A DNA stretch of 64,000 nucleotides, taken from NCBI GenBank assembly GCA_947628085.1, contig CANQYM010000003.1:124001-188000 (forward strand), read 5' to 3'. The notes beneath the pieces are model-generated. The model was not told the DNA's origin. It worked only from the letters and a program-made list of their open reading frames with translations, and ran no database searches. Below are positions 37,315-46,539 of this stretch, piece after piece (within the stretch, counting starts at the first letter, position 1; every line of letters starts with the position of its first letter). Both the position numbers and the translations under genes were made by a program. The DNA comes from an uncultured Clostridia bacterium. Lineage in GTDB: Bacteria; Bacillota; Clostridia; TANB77; CAG-508.

Positions 37315-37806
37315 TTAGTTCATTAATATTACTTCATTTGTTTTTAAACTGTTTTGTACATCTATTACTCTTTGGTTTGAAGATCCTTTCCATTTTAATG
37401 TTGGATCATGAAGATCATCTACATATCTGCCATCAACAAGTACGTCTACATATTTCATAACTTCTTTATCTTTTAAATCTTCATCAAATTTAAATCCAGA
37501 CCAGACCCATAAGTTTTTATTTGGATATTTTTCTTTAAATTCTTTTGCAAGTTTTGTAGTTGCTTCAATATTCTTTGGATGCATTGGCTCTCCACCTAAG
37601 ATAGATAAACCTTTTATATGATTTTCACCACATAATTTCATTACTTCATCTATAGATTCTTGTGTGAAATCTTTTCCATCTTCAAAATTCCATGTTTCTG
37701 GATTGAAACAATTTTTACAATGAAATTCACATCCTTGCATAAATACTGAAACTCTTATTCCAGGGCCATTTGAGATATCCATTTTCCTTATTACATTATA
37801 TTTCAT
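37315..37806 (-). CDS. nrdG: anaerobic ribonucleotide reductase activating enzyme
   Basis: This 163-residue radical-SAM enzyme generates the glycyl radical on NrdD. The cluster motif is CEFHCKNC near residues 26-33 within MQGCEFHCKNCFNPETW, followed by SILGGEPM and WVWSGF. The start overlaps the nrdD stop by 4 bp (ATGA), which fits a two-gene operon. This enzyme pair is oxygen-sensitive and points to an anaerobic lifestyle. Confidence 0.95.
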   Translation of the reverse strand: MKYNVIRKMDISNGPGIRVSVFMQGCEFHCKNCFNPETWNFEDGKDFTQESIDEVMKLCGENHIKGLSILGGEPMHPKNIEATTKLAKEFKEKYPNKNLWVWSGFKFDEDLKDKEVMKYVDVLVDGRYVDDLHDPTLKWKGSSNQRVIDVQNSLKTNEVILMN

Positions 37807-40001
37807 CTTACCTTTGCCACCTTATTATCAATATGTAATACTCTCTCTTTTATTTCTTGAGTTCTTCCTTTGTTCCAGAAATTTGTTCCTATATAACCAC
37901 ATGTTCTTCTTGCTACATTTAATGTATTGTGATCTCTGTTACCACAATTTGGACAATACCATTCCAAATTTTCGTCTATTAAAATTTCTCCTGTGTATCC
38001 GCATTTTTGACAATAATCTGATTTTGTATTTAATTCTGCATACATTATGTTATCATAAATGAATTTTACAACATCTAAAATTACATCTAAGTTATTTTGT
38101 AGATTTGGTGTTTCGATATATGAAATTGCTCCACCTGGACTTAATTTTTGGAATTCGCTTTCTAATTTAAGTTTTGTGAAAGCATCAATTTCTTCAAATA
38201 CTGGAACATGATATGAATTAGTAATGTAGCTTTTATCTGTTATTCCTTCTACTGTTCCAAAACGTTCTTTTAAGCATTTAGCAAATTTATATGTTGTTGA
38301 TTCTATTGGAGTTCCATATACTGAATAATCAATGTCTTCTTCTTTTTTCCATTCTTTACATGCATCATTTAATTTTTGCATGATTTTTAATCCTAATTCT
38401 TTTCCTTCACCATTATCTGTATGAGAATGACCTGTCATGTATTTTACACATTCATATAATCCTGCATATCCTAAAGAAATTGTAGAATATCCATGATGTA
38501 GTAATTCGTGAATGCTTTCTCCTGGTTTTAATCTTGCTAAAGCTCCATCTTGCCATAATATTGGTGCTACATCGCTTGTAGCTGTGCTTAATCTCTTATG
38601 TCTTATTTGTAATGCTTTATGACATAATTCTAATCTTTCATCAAGTATTTTCCAGAATTTATCCATATCTTTTTCTGAAGAAAGAGCAACATCTGGTAAG
38701 TTTATTGTAACAACGCCTTGGTTAAATCTTCCATAATATTTTCCTTTTCCTTCTTCATAGTTTTTAGCATTAGCAATGTTTCCTATAGACATTGTTCTAT
38801 CTGGTGTTAAGAAGCTTCTGCATCCCATGCAAGGATAACATTCGCCTTCTCCTTTTTCATTTTTCTTTAATTCTAACATTACTTTTTCAGAAATATAATC
38901 TGGAACTAATCTTTTTGCTGTACATTCTGCTGCAAGTTTTGTTAAATAATAATATTCTCCATCTTCATTAACTGTGTCTTCTTCAAGAACATATAATAAT
39001 TTTGGAAATGCTGGTGTAATATATACACCTTTTCTATTTTTGAATCCAAGAATTCTTTGTTTTAAAAATTCTTCTATTATCATTGCAAGTTCTTTTTTGT
39101 ATTCTTTTGTTTCATTTAAATACATAAATACACTTAAGAATGGTGCTTGTCCATTTGTATTTGTCATTGAATTTACTTGATAATTGAATGTTTGTACACC
39201 ATCTGCAACTTCTTTTTTAGTATCTTCCCAAGCAAATTTTTCACAATCTTCTTTTTTAAGTTTTCTTGCTTCGTATTTTTTATAATATCTTTCGTAACTG
39301 CTTCTAACGAAAGGTGCTAGATGTGTTAAAGAAACTGTTGCTCCTCCATAGCTAGATGAAGTAACTGCTAAAATAATTTGTGTTGCTATTGTTGCTGCTG
39401 TTATAAATCTGTGTGGTTTTTCAATCATAACTCCGTTTATAACAGTTCCATTTTGTAACATATCATCTAAGTTTATAAGTTCGCAATTGTGTAATGCATT
39501 TTGTGCAAAATAGTCTGCATCATGGAAATGAATTATTCCTTCATCATGTGCTTTTACTATTTCGCTTGGAAGTAAAAATCTTCTTGTAATATCTGTGCTT
39601 GTTATTCCTGCTAAATAATCTCTTTGTGTTGTAACAACTTGTGCATTTTTATTAGAATTTTCGCTATTCCAATATTCGTTTTCACCTTCAATTAATTCTT
39701 TAATTGTTTGGTCTGTAGTGTTTGCTTTTCTAACCAATTCTCTAGTATAACGATAAGTAATATACTTTTTAGCCAATTGATATTTATCAAATTCCATTAA
39801 TTTTTCTTCTATAATGTCTTGAATATCTTCAACTAATATTCTTTTTTTATCCAAGTCTTCAATATAATGGATAATTTCTTTAATCTCTTGTTCGCTTGCT
39901 CTTTCTTTTGGTTTTACTTCTGCATTTGCTTTTTTAATAGCTGTTTTGATTTTACTTGGATCATAGTCTACAATATGTCCGTCTCTTTTAACAATTTTCA
40001 T
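37803..40001 (-). CDS. nrdD: anaerobic ribonucleoside-triphosphate reductase
   Basis: The class III ribonucleotide reductase reduces NTPs to dNTPs with a glycyl radical. The 732-residue protein has an N-terminal ATP-cone (VKRDGHIVDYDPSKIKTAI) and a catalytic barrel with conserved cysteines (ECYPCMGCRSFL). Near the end are the zinc ribbon CQKCGYTG...CPNCGN and the glycyl-radical loop RRTCGYIGTNFWNKGR. It overlaps nrdG by 4 bp. A likely -10 TATAAT lies at 40048-40053 on the minus strand. A Crp/Fnr regulator is divergent 128 bp upstream. No NrdR box was recognised. Confidence 0.97.
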   Translation of the reverse strand: MKIVKRDGHIVDYDPSKIKTAIKKANAEVKPKERASEQEIKEIIHYIEDLDKKRILVEDIQDIIEEKLMEFDKYQLAKKYITYRYTRELVRKANTTDQTIKELIEGENEYWNSENSNKNAQVVTTQRDYLAGITSTDITRRFLLPSEIVKAHDEGIIHFHDADYFAQNALHNCELINLDDMLQNGTVINGVMIEKPHRFITAATIATQIILAVTSSSYGGATVSLTHLAPFVRSSYERYYKKYEARKLKKEDCEKFAWEDTKKEVADGVQTFNYQVNSMTNTNGQAPFLSVFMYLNETKEYKKELAMIIEEFLKQRILGFKNRKGVYITPAFPKLLYVLEEDTVNEDGEYYYLTKLAAECTAKRLVPDYISEKVMLELKKNEKGEGECYPCMGCRSFLTPDRTMSIGNIANAKNYEEGKGKYYGRFNQGVVTINLPDVALSSEKDMDKFWKILDERLELCHKALQIRHKRLSTATSDVAPILWQDGALARLKPGESIHELLHHGYSTISLGYAGLYECVKYMTGHSHTDNGEGKELGLKIMQKLNDACKEWKKEEDIDYSVYGTPIESTTYKFAKCLKERFGTVEGITDKSYITNSYHVPVFEEIDAFTKLKLESEFQKLSPGGAISYIETPNLQNNLDVILDVVKFIYDNIMYAELNTKSDYCQKCGYTGEILIDENLEWYCPNCGNRDHNTLNVARRTCGYIGTNFWNKGRTQEIKERVLHIDNKVAKVR

Positions 40002-40083
40002 CTTTTTTCCCCTTCGTTTATAAATTTTTGTTTTTTAATTTAATAAAATTATAATCTTAATTTTAAAAAGTAAAAAGGTGCAT

Positions 40084-40112
40084 TTGCAACTTTTATCAAA
40101 TTGTGATATAAT
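40084..40112 (+). promoter_or_regulatory. promoter of the Crp/Fnr regulator gene
   Basis: TTGCAA (40084-40089), 17 bp and TATAAT (40107-40112) with an extended TGA, 17 bp before the ATG. Confidence 0.7.
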
Positions 40113-40129
40113 TGTAATGGTGATGAAAT

Positions 40130-40771
40130 ATGATTAATCCTTTTGAAGGACTTTCTAACTCGCAAAGGGCTAAATTACTGCATAAGCTGGAAAGTCACAT
40201 TTACAAATATAATAAAAATGAAGAGATACTTGCAACATTAAAAGCAACTAATATTGTTTGCATTTTAGTAGAAGGTCATGCCCAAATTTTGAACATAAAT
40301 TATTTGGGAGAAGAAACTCTTATAGAAGATCTTTTTGAGAATAGTATTTTTGGAACAAATATATCTAGTATTGATAGTACAGAATGTGAAATTAGAGCCA
40401 TTGAGCCTTGTAAAATAATAGTTATAGATTATAACAAACTAATCAATACAGATAATATTGAAACTTCATATTATAATAAATTCATTTTCAATTTATTTGT
40501 AATAATAAATTCACGTTTTAAAGAAAATAACGATAGAATTCAAATTCTTACTAAAAAAAGCATTCGTGATAAATTATTAGCTTTTTTTGAAAATGAATAT
40601 AGAAAAAATCGTTCTCAAAGAATTTTTTTATCTAGTAATTTAAAAAATTTAGCAGACTATCTTGCAGTAAATAGGTCTGCTATGTTTAGAGAACTAAAGA
40701 GTTTAAAAGAAGAAAACTTCATAAAAGTTGACGGCAAAAAAATTACTCTTTTATATGTTCCTAATATATAA
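40130..40771 (+). CDS. Crp/Fnr-family transcription regulator
   Basis: The 213-residue regulator has an N-terminal cyclic-nucleotide-like jelly-roll (ILVEGHAQILNINYLGEETLIEDLFENSIFG) and a C-terminal winged helix (LKNLADYLAVNRSAMFRELKSL). There is no FNR-type N-terminal cysteine cluster. It is divergent from nrdDG, so control of anaerobic nucleotide reduction or redox response is possible. The absence of a clear inverted repeat in the shared region leaves this open. Confidence 0.88.
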   Translation: MINPFEGLSNSQRAKLLHKLESHIYKYNKNEEILATLKATNIVCILVEGHAQILNINYLGEETLIEDLFENSIFGTNISSIDSTECEIRAIEPCKIIVIDYNKLINTDNIETSYYNKFIFNLFVIINSRFKENNDRIQILTKKSIRDKLLAFFENEYRKNRSQRIFLSSNLKNLADYLAVNRSAMFRELKSLKEENFIKVDGKKITLLYVPNI

Positions 40772-40772
40772 A

Positions 40773-41768
40773 CTAATTAAATAAAGACAGGGTTATTGTT
40801 ACATCTGATGTTCCTAAAAGCTTTTTTAACTCTTCTTTAGATAATCCTTCTACTTTGCCAAGTTTAGTAAAGTTCCAAGTATTTGTATCATAATATAGAG
40901 TTATTTGATTTCCTTGATATAGTATTAAATCTCCTGGCTCTGTGGTTATTTTTGTGTCATTTGTTGGAAGAGAAAAATCCAAATTTCCAACTTTTTCAAA
41001 ATCGCCATAGTCATGAGCTTTAATTACTATATCATTTTCTTTTAATTTTTCTACAAGAGCTTTAGAAGAAGAATTATCTTCTAAATTTACTGTAAGCTCT
41101 TTTCCATTTACTTCTAGCTTTATTTTATTTATCATTTCACTAGTTTCCTCTCCTATTTCGTTAGTGTTATCAATTGTATTTGTTGGAATTATTTCTGTTT
41201 GCATTGTATTTGTTTCTATTTTATTTTGTTCTTGAGATTCTTCATCATTTGTTAAATATGAATAGTGTTCACTTACTATTTCTCTTAATTTTTGACCATT
41301 AACAAGAGACTCATTTAATTTTATTCTTATATCATTTGGAAATATTTCTTTTAAAGATTTTCCATACTCAGAGCCATCTCGAGGCATTTTATAGTCTACT
41401 ATTTCATCATTTTCAAATATAAATTTATATGGTATTGAACTACCACTATTTATTATTAATTCTCCATCTTGTACATAATAACTTTCTATTAAAGCCCATA
41501 CATACACATTTGTTTTATTTTGAGATTCTCTAATTCCAAGTTTGGCAATATCTGTAAAAACTTTAAAATCACTTACATTATAATTTGGTTTGCTTTCCTT
41601 TGTTTCTAAGTTATAGTGTGGATGTTCTTGACTTATTAGATATTCCTCAACCTTATCATATAAATAGTCCTTATTATTAACCTCTTCCTCTTTTAAATTC
41701 ATTTTTATAAATATAATCAATATAGAAAGAAATATAATTATTATAAAAATTTTCAAAACTCTTTTCAT
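40773..41768 (-). CDS. membrane-anchored protein with C-terminal cyclophilin-like domain
   Basis: The 331-residue protein has an N-terminal transmembrane segment (5-23) and an outer alpha/beta region. After a Thr/Glu-rich linker (about 175-215), a C-terminal 115-residue domain fits the cyclophilin-like fold found in small bacterial proteins: KLEVNGKELTVNLEDNSSSK, DYGDFEKVGNLDFSLP, TTEPGDLILYQGNQITLYYD and WNFTKLGKVEG. Its role is unknown; it acts outside the membrane. It has a consensus-like promoter at 41801-41829 embedded in the terminator of the gene upstream. Confidence 0.72.
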   Translation of the reverse strand: MKRVLKIFIIIIFLSILIIFIKMNLKEEEVNNKDYLYDKVEEYLISQEHPHYNLETKESKPNYNVSDFKVFTDIAKLGIRESQNKTNVYVWALIESYYVQDGELIINSGSSIPYKFIFENDEIVDYKMPRDGSEYGKSLKEIFPNDIRIKLNESLVNGQKLREIVSEHYSYLTNDEESQEQNKIETNTMQTEIIPTNTIDNTNEIGEETSEMINKIKLEVNGKELTVNLEDNSSSKALVEKLKENDIVIKAHDYGDFEKVGNLDFSLPTNDTKITTEPGDLILYQGNQITLYYDTNTWNFTKLGKVEGLSKEELKKLLGTSDVTITLSLFN

Positions 41769-41800
41769 AAAATCTTCCTTTCATGATTTATTGTGAATGC

Positions 41801-41829
41801 ATTATAATACAAAAGCAAGTGATTTTCAA
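41801..41829 (-). promoter_or_regulatory. promoter nested in a terminator
   Basis: TTGAAA (41824-41829), 17 bp and TATAAT (41801-41806) read on the minus strand. Most of the spacer is the left arm of the terminator stem at 41811-41846. Confidence 0.7.
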
Positions 41830-41846
41830 GGTAATCACTTGCTTTT
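41811..41846 (-). terminator. terminator of the NUDIX gene
   Basis: AAAAGCAAGTGATT and AATCACTTGCTTTT form a perfect 14-bp stem with an 8-nt loop. Confidence 0.8.
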
Positions 41847-41878
41847 ATCCACTTATTTTATCTCCGATTGTTTATTTT

Positions 41879-42304
41879 TTAATATTTATCAATTCCAGTA
41901 CCGTTTTTTAAGTAAACTTTTATTTGTCTTATAATATGAGGAATATTATAGTTTCCAGCAAATTTTGAATTATCTAATAGATTATCATCTATAGTTACCC
42001 ATTCTAATTTATTTTTTTCTTCTACCAATTTTACTTCATGTTTTAAAATTCCATAATAAACTTGTAAATTATTTTCATATTTAAAATAATTTAAGTCCAT
42101 AAAATGGTCTAACTCTATGTCTTTATTTGATATTCCTGTTTCTTCAAATAGTTCTCTATATGCTCCTTCATCATTTGTTTCGCCTTCTTCTACTTGTCCA
42201 CCAACAAAGTTATATAATCCTTTATATGGCTCTTTTGCTCTAATGCAAAAAAGTGCTTTATCCAAATCTTTATTAAATACTACTACTAAATTCAATTTTC
42301 TCAT
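41879..42304 (-). CDS. NUDIX hydrolase
   Basis: The protein has the Nudix box GGQVEEGETNDEGAYRELFE followed by ETGI, with the REUxEExGU core intact, so it should cleave a nucleoside diphosphate-linked substrate with Mg2+. The frame opens at 42319, but TGGAG is spaced for the ATG at 42304, giving 141 residues. The substrate is unknown (8-oxo-dGTP or ADP-ribose type both possible). It is 28 bp downstream of the flavin-reductase-like gene and probably co-transcribed. Confidence 0.88.
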   Translation of the reverse strand: MRKLNLVVVFNKDLDKALFCIRAKEPYKGLYNFVGGQVEEGETNDEGAYRELFEETGISNKDIELDHFMDLNYFKYENNLQVYYGILKHEVKLVEEKNKLEWVTIDDNLLDNSKFAGNYNIPHIIRQIKVYLKNGTGIDKY

Positions 42305-42331
42305 ATTATATTTCTCCATTTAAAACAAATA

Positions 42332-42898
42332 TTATTTTTTTAGTTGTAATCCATCTTTAAAAGCTTCTCCAACTCTTTCTGTAACTTTATAATATCCATG
42401 TGTATATGGGTCAAATGCTATGGCATTTACTAAATTAATATCAACATTATCGCCATTCATTACTGATTCATCAGCATTTACATTTACTATTTTACCAACT
42501 ACTCCACAACCATATTTATCATCTTGGTATTCTATGAATTCACATTCCATACAGATTGGAAATTCATTTATAATTGGTGCATCTACATTTTCAGATTTTG
42601 TAGCTGTTAATTTGCTATTTTCGAATTTGTTTGGAGTATTATTTCCAGATGCTATTCCAAAATAATCTGCTTCTACAACATGCTTACTATCTGCAATGCT
42701 AACTGTGAATGCTTTTCTTTTTTTAATATTTTTTACTGTTTTATGTGTTTCTGTTAAGTTAAGTATTACATAATCTCTATCTAACATAGTACCCCAAGCA
42801 GCATTCATAACGTCAACACTTCCATCTTCATTATAAGTTGATACCATTAAAACTGGCATTGGAAATATTGCCTCTGTTACTTTAATATTTTTTCTCAT
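42332..42898 (-). CDS. flavin reductase / flavoredoxin-like protein
   Basis: The 188-residue FMN-binding split-barrel protein shows PMPVLMVSTYNEDGSVDVMN, AAWGTMLDRDYVILNL, TVKNIKKRKAFTVSIAD and YFGIASGNNTPNKF, as in clostridial flavoredoxins. It likely transfers electrons through bound FMN. The C-terminal YTHGYYKV stretch is typical of the group. It is in the same direction as the bile salt hydrolase gene (33 bp apart) and the NUDIX gene. Confidence 0.87.
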   Translation of the reverse strand: MRKNIKVTEAIFPMPVLMVSTYNEDGSVDVMNAAWGTMLDRDYVILNLTETHKTVKNIKKRKAFTVSIADSKHVVEADYFGIASGNNTPNKFENSKLTATKSENVDAPIINEFPICMECEFIEYQDDKYGCGVVGKIVNVNADESVMNGDNVDINLVNAIAFDPYTHGYYKVTERVGEAFKDGLQLKK

Positions 42899-42931
42899 AA
42901 TCTTTTCCTCCCATTTTTTAATATTTTAATT

Positions 42932-43906
42932 TTAGTTTTGCATAAAAATTTGTTGCCCTTTAATTAAATCATAATTTATTAAACTATTACCGTCTAAATT
43001 TTCTTTATACATATCAATTCCAGTAATTTGGCTATTTTCATAAGTTAAATAATAGTATATTCCTTTATCCATATTACAACATGAACTATATATTGTTATT
43101 TCATATTGTCCTTTTCCCATATGAACTAATCCTCTTTGATGATATACAGATTCTAGTATATGGAAGAATTGACTAATGCTTTCTGATTCTGAAGAACCAG
43201 ATTTTGAGTTCATTTTAGTAAAAGTTGCCTTTACAAATCTTGATGCAGAAGATAGGTCTCCTGGTAATCCCATTCCACCCATTCCACGACTATAAGTTTC
43301 CAAATTTAAATCTTTTGAAAAATTATTTTCTGGTTGTTCTGTTGATAAACTCATATAATTATTTAAATTAAATAAATGAATATCAAAAGTTGGGTTATTT
43401 GTTAGAACACCAACAGGATTATCATATACTTTTAATCCACTTTTTACACTTTCTACTGTTATTGATTTTTCTTTATCTGCAATTATCCAATGTAATGGTG
43501 AAGCTGGTAATTCTTCACTAAAATTAATTTTAGCAATATTCATATTTTGTAATAATTTTCTTGCCTCTTCAATGTTTGAGCATTGTGACAATATATAAGG
43601 AATAAATTCAAAAGGTGCAACATTATTCTTTCCTTCTTCTATTTCCTTATAGTCAGCATTTCCTGGGAAATTAAGTCCAGCCATTCCTAAACCTTTTTCA
43701 TTTATTGCATCATAATAAAGTGGATAATCATTTGCAACATAAGCCATTCCAATAATTGCATAATGATTTTTAATTGGCTCCATCATTCTAAAATTAAATT
43801 CATAATTTCTAGGAGTTATAGTAACAGTTTCTTTATATGAATATTCTAAATCTAAATTTCTCCCAAAATAATGATCGTTTGTACTATAAGTTACAGCAGT
43901 ACACAT
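42932..43906 (-). CDS. bsh: bile salt hydrolase / choloylglycine-hydrolase family
   Basis: An Ntn-hydrolase that cleaves amide bonds of glyco- or tauro-conjugated bile acids, or related amides. The ATG at 43906 has AGGAGG 7 bases upstream and places the nucleophile at Cys2 (MCTAVTY) after Met removal. The longer frame from 43912 would bury this cysteine. Other active-site residues expected of BSH are visible: Arg and Asp in FGRNLDLE, Asn in GLNFPGN, Asn in LTNNPTF and Arg in SASRFVKA. The 324-residue length matches. There is no signal peptide, so it acts in the cytoplasm. It suggests life in an animal gut. Penicillin V acylase activity cannot be excluded. Confidence 0.9.
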   Translation of the reverse strand: MCTAVTYSTNDHYFGRNLDLEYSYKETVTITPRNYEFNFRMMEPIKNHYAIIGMAYVANDYPLYYDAINEKGLGMAGLNFPGNADYKEIEEGKNNVAPFEFIPYILSQCSNIEEARKLLQNMNIAKINFSEELPASPLHWIIADKEKSITVESVKSGLKVYDNPVGVLTNNPTFDIHLFNLNNYMSLSTEQPENNFSKDLNLETYSRGMGGMGLPGDLSSASRFVKATFTKMNSKSGSSESESISQFFHILESVYHQRGLVHMGKGQYEITIYSSCCNMDKGIYYYLTYENSQITGIDMYKENLDGNSLINYDLIKGQQIFMQN

Positions 43907-43962
43907 AAACATTCCTCCTTTACTAATGTTTTTATTGTTTCTAATATAAATTATAATCTTTT

Positions 43963-44631
43963 TTACATTTTATTTATATAGTTGCTTAAATCTATTGACA
44001 TATATCTTGGTCCTCTAACTGCATTTATTCCAAATTCTTTTAATTTTTCTAATGATAATTTTCCCTTTTCATATCTTTTTATTAAATCTATTTTCATAAC
44101 TTTTTGTATTCTCATATTTTTATCTTTATATTCATTTTTAGCATTATTTTTATTTGTTATTGTATATGAATAACTCTCTTTAATTAATTCCATTAGTTTT
44201 TCATCTGATACAGTATTGTTTAATATAGCTGTAATCCAGCTTTTCTTGTTCATGTGATATGCGGGATAAAATCCATCTTGTTTCAATAAATCTTCTATTT
44301 CTTTTGAATCTAATTTTATATCAATTATTTCTATTTCTCCAGTAGAATTTTTATCTATTTTACTTTTGTCAATATTCATTATTATTGCATACCATTTTTT
44401 ACTATCTTTATTTCTAAAAGTAGCATATCATGGAAACTTCTCCCATTCAAATTGTGGCTCATCTCCACACATTTCTTTTATTGCATCGTTTATCTCAACA
44501 TCTATTCTAAAAGTATTATTCATAATATTTTTAGAATATTTATATAAAGAATTTTCTTTTTTAAATCCATATTTAATTATTTTTTCAAAATCAACTCTTG
44601 TTTTTTTGAATAATTCTTCTTCAATAGTCAT
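43963..44631 (-). pseudogene. broken MmcQ/YjbR-like gene (in-frame TGA and internal deletion)
   Basis: One continuous frame of 223 codons runs from an ATG at 44631 to the stop at 43963, interrupted only by TGA at 44428-44430. Before it the product reads ...FEWEKFP and after it YATFRNKDSKKWYAII..., matching the intact paralogue at 45129 (LWDKFP / IWRNKDNNKWYG). About 70 residues present in the paralogue between IDV and the EKFP region are also missing. The 16 codons after TGA have no start until an ATG at 44379. Both lesions indicate decay rather than recoding, as other genes here use TGA as stop. Confidence 0.8.
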
Positions 44632-44687
44632 TTGGTTATCTCTTGCGAATTTTACTTTTTATCTAACTAATGCAATTTGTAGTTTTT

Positions 44688-45077
44688 CTAATTGTTCCAC
44701 TCATATTCAGAAGTTAATCCATCTGGTATATCAGTAACACTTTTTTCTTTTAATAACATACAATCATTCATCATTCCAGAATCTAAATAACTAATAAGCC
44801 ATTCTTCTTCTGAATATCCTTTAACTGTATATATCTCATCTTGTTTATCTTCTCCAACATAACCCAAGTATTTTTCTCTTTCTTTTGGACTATATGCACA
44901 ATATGGCACATACTCTTTACCTTTATAAATTAAATAGGAATACTTGTCATTTGAACCTTTTTCAAACGTTATTGGATTTGACTTATCAAACCTATTATTT
45001 AACTTAATCCAAGTAAACACTCCAATTATTAAAACTAAAATTGCAATACAAATTACTATAATTACTTTTTTATTCAT
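44688..45077 (-). CDS. membrane-anchored hypothetical protein
   Basis: Not recognised. A 129-residue protein with one N-terminal membrane segment (about 4-22) and an outer domain with YLIYKGKEYVPYCAYSPKER and GYSEEEWLISYLDSGMMND. The frame opens at a TTG (45095), but TGGAG is spaced for the ATG at 45077. It lies between the broken and the intact MmcQ-like genes on the same strand. The size and acidic outer domain resemble small envelope or immunity-type proteins, but this is only an impression. Confidence 0.6.
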   Translation of the reverse strand: MNKKVIIVICIAILVLIIGVFTWIKLNNRFDKSNPITFEKGSNDKYSYLIYKGKEYVPYCAYSPKEREKYLGYVGEDKQDEIYTVKGYSEEEWLISYLDSGMMNDCMLLKEKSVTDIPDGLTSEYEWNN

Positions 45078-45128
45078 AACATAACTCCAATACAAATTTC
45101 TAACTCATAGAAATTATAATTTGTGTTT

Positions 45129-45800
45129 CTACTTATTTTTAGATAAATTATAACTATTATCTATAAGTTCGTATATTTCATTTATATTAACAGATCCATC
45201 AAGTTTTATGGTTATCCAATGTTTTTTATTCATGTGATAACCTGCAAAGTATCTATCATTATCAACTATCTTTTCTATTTTTTCTGGTTCTAATAATAAA
45301 TCAATAATTTCAATACTTCCTTCTTCTTCAATTCCTATTTTTGATTTTTGGGCTATAAGTAATGCACCATACCATTTATTATTATCCTTGTTTCTCCATA
45401 TAGCATTATTAGGAAATTTATCCCATAAATATTCTAACTCATCATTATATTTTTGTCTTATATATTCAATAATTAAGTTAGCATATTCACTTTTAAATAT
45501 ATTTTTAGAACAGCAATTATTTTTAACTTTTTCAATAATGTTATTATATTCTTCTCTTATTTTTCCTACAAATTCTCCTGTTGCACTTGTAACATAATAA
45601 AGTATAAATTTCTCTCCTGTAGAAAGTTCTATAACATCAGAACTTATAACATTATTCATATCTATCTTTATAATCAAAGAAAATTGATTGTTCATTATTT
45701 TAGTTTCATATTTATAGTAATTACTTTCTTTAACAAATCCTAATTGTAATAATTTTTGAACATTTATTTTTAAATCTTTTAATATCGCTTTATCTTCCAT
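45129..45800 (-). CDS. MmcQ/YjbR-like protein
   Basis: The C-terminal 90 residues of this 223-residue protein carry the family pattern LWDKFPNNAIWRNKDNNKWYG and YHMNKKHWITIKLDGSVNINEIYELIDNSYNLS. The N-terminal 130 residues are less conserved and include TSATGEFVGKIREEYNNIIE. The family has a double-wing DNA-binding-like fold; its cellular role is unsettled. It is the intact paralogue of the pseudogene at 43963-44631. Confidence 0.78.
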   Translation of the reverse strand: MEDKAILKDLKINVQKLLQLGFVKESNYYKYETKIMNNQFSLIIKIDMNNVISSDVIELSTGEKFILYYVTSATGEFVGKIREEYNNIIEKVKNNCCSKNIFKSEYANLIIEYIRQKYNDELEYLWDKFPNNAIWRNKDNNKWYGALLIAQKSKIGIEEEGSIEIIDLLLEPEKIEKIVDNDRYFAGYHMNKKHWITIKLDGSVNINEIYELIDNSYNLSKNK

Positions 45801-45882
45801 TATATCATCTCCACTTCTACAAATTACTATTTGTTTTACTATATAAAATAATAATTTTCCTGTAGAACTAATTCTTCATTTT

Positions 45883-46209
45883 TTATATGTCAATGTTTTT
45901 ACAAATGTAAAACCAACAACAGTCATAGCAAATATGTTTAGGTTCTATTTTTTCCCCTTTAATACGTTTTTCTTTTACAAGTTTATCATATCTACTCACT
46001 TTACTTTCATCAGTACATTTTCCATCTACATTATTAGGACAACAAATACATATATCATCACAATCATCAACAAGCACATAATTGTTATTTTTTAAACTAT
46101 ATTTAATTTTTTCTAAATTTCTACAAAATGTCTCACTATATCCTTTTCCCTTATATCTTGGAATACACATTAAATGATGATATCTAATCTTAATTTTTTT
46201 ATTATTCAT
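45883..46209 (-). CDS. DUF1284 cysteine-rich protein
   Basis: The 108-residue protein has the DUF1284 pattern: IRYHHLMCIPRYKGKGYSE, then DDICICCPNNVDGKCTDESK and VSRYDKL, plus a C-terminal CYDCCWFYIC. The many cysteines suggest an iron-sulfur or zinc site. Function is unknown, and members are typical of anaerobes. It is separated by 106 bp from the promoter of the small-peptide module. Confidence 0.82.
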   Translation of the reverse strand: MNNKKIKIRYHHLMCIPRYKGKGYSETFCRNLEKIKYSLKNNNYVLVDDCDDICICCPNNVDGKCTDESKVSRYDKLVKEKRIKGEKIEPKHICYDCCWFYICKNIDI

Positions 46210-46314
46210 ATATACTATTTCCCTACAATTTACTATTTATCTAATCAATTTTATATCATAAAAGATTATAATTATCAATTTATAAAAAATAATCAAAAAA
46301 TTTGTTTTGTTCGC

Positions 46315-46343
46315 TTGATTTTTATTTATCTTTGATTTATAAT
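46315..46343 (+). promoter_or_regulatory. promoter of the small membrane peptide mRNA
   Basis: TTGATT (46315-46320), 17 bp and TATAAT (46338-46343). The expected start site near 46350 coincides with the left inverted repeat. Confidence 0.75.
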
Positions 46344-46419
46344 CCCCTCCACAGGAAATGACAAAAAGCAGATGTGGTTTTGCCACCAATTTTTACGATT
46401 TTTCGTGGGAGAGGTGGTG

Positions 46420-46539
46420 ATGTTTATGGTTAAAGTTATACTATTTGGGATAATATCTTTAATGTTTTCTTTAACATTAAACGTTGCCTTGGCTACAGTT
46501 CTGTACAAGAACTGGGTTGATAAGCAACTACATAAATAA
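46420..46539 (+). CDS. 39-residue hydrophobic peptide, candidate type I toxin
   Basis: The peptide begins MFMVKVILFGIISLMF, forms one transmembrane helix to about residue 28, and ends with a charged tail YKNWVDKQLHK. The ribosome-binding region GGGAGAGGTGG precedes the ATG. A CCACC at 46383-46387 can pair with GGTGG at 46413-46417, around an inner ACGA/TCGT hairpin, and could hide that site. An own promoter lies upstream and a consensus antisense promoter faces it from 46660. Peptide shape, hidden ribosome site, 5'-3' pairing and convergent antisense RNA are all hallmarks of type I toxins. The sequence was not recognised as TxpA, Fst, Hok or Ldr. Confidence 0.7.
   Translation: MFMVKVILFGIISLMFSLTLNVALATVLYKNWVDKQLHK

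Noticed and set aside
44428-44430. TGA as recoded tryptophan or selenocysteine codon
   Set aside because: TGA is used as a normal stop elsewhere in the window (for example at 12975), no selenocysteine element is evident, and the gene also has a deletion.
46326-46508. 60-residue minus-strand frame overlapping the small-peptide module
   Set aside because: It has no ribosome-binding site, its composition is unlike a protein, and it is antisense to a better-supported peptide with promoter and ribosome site.
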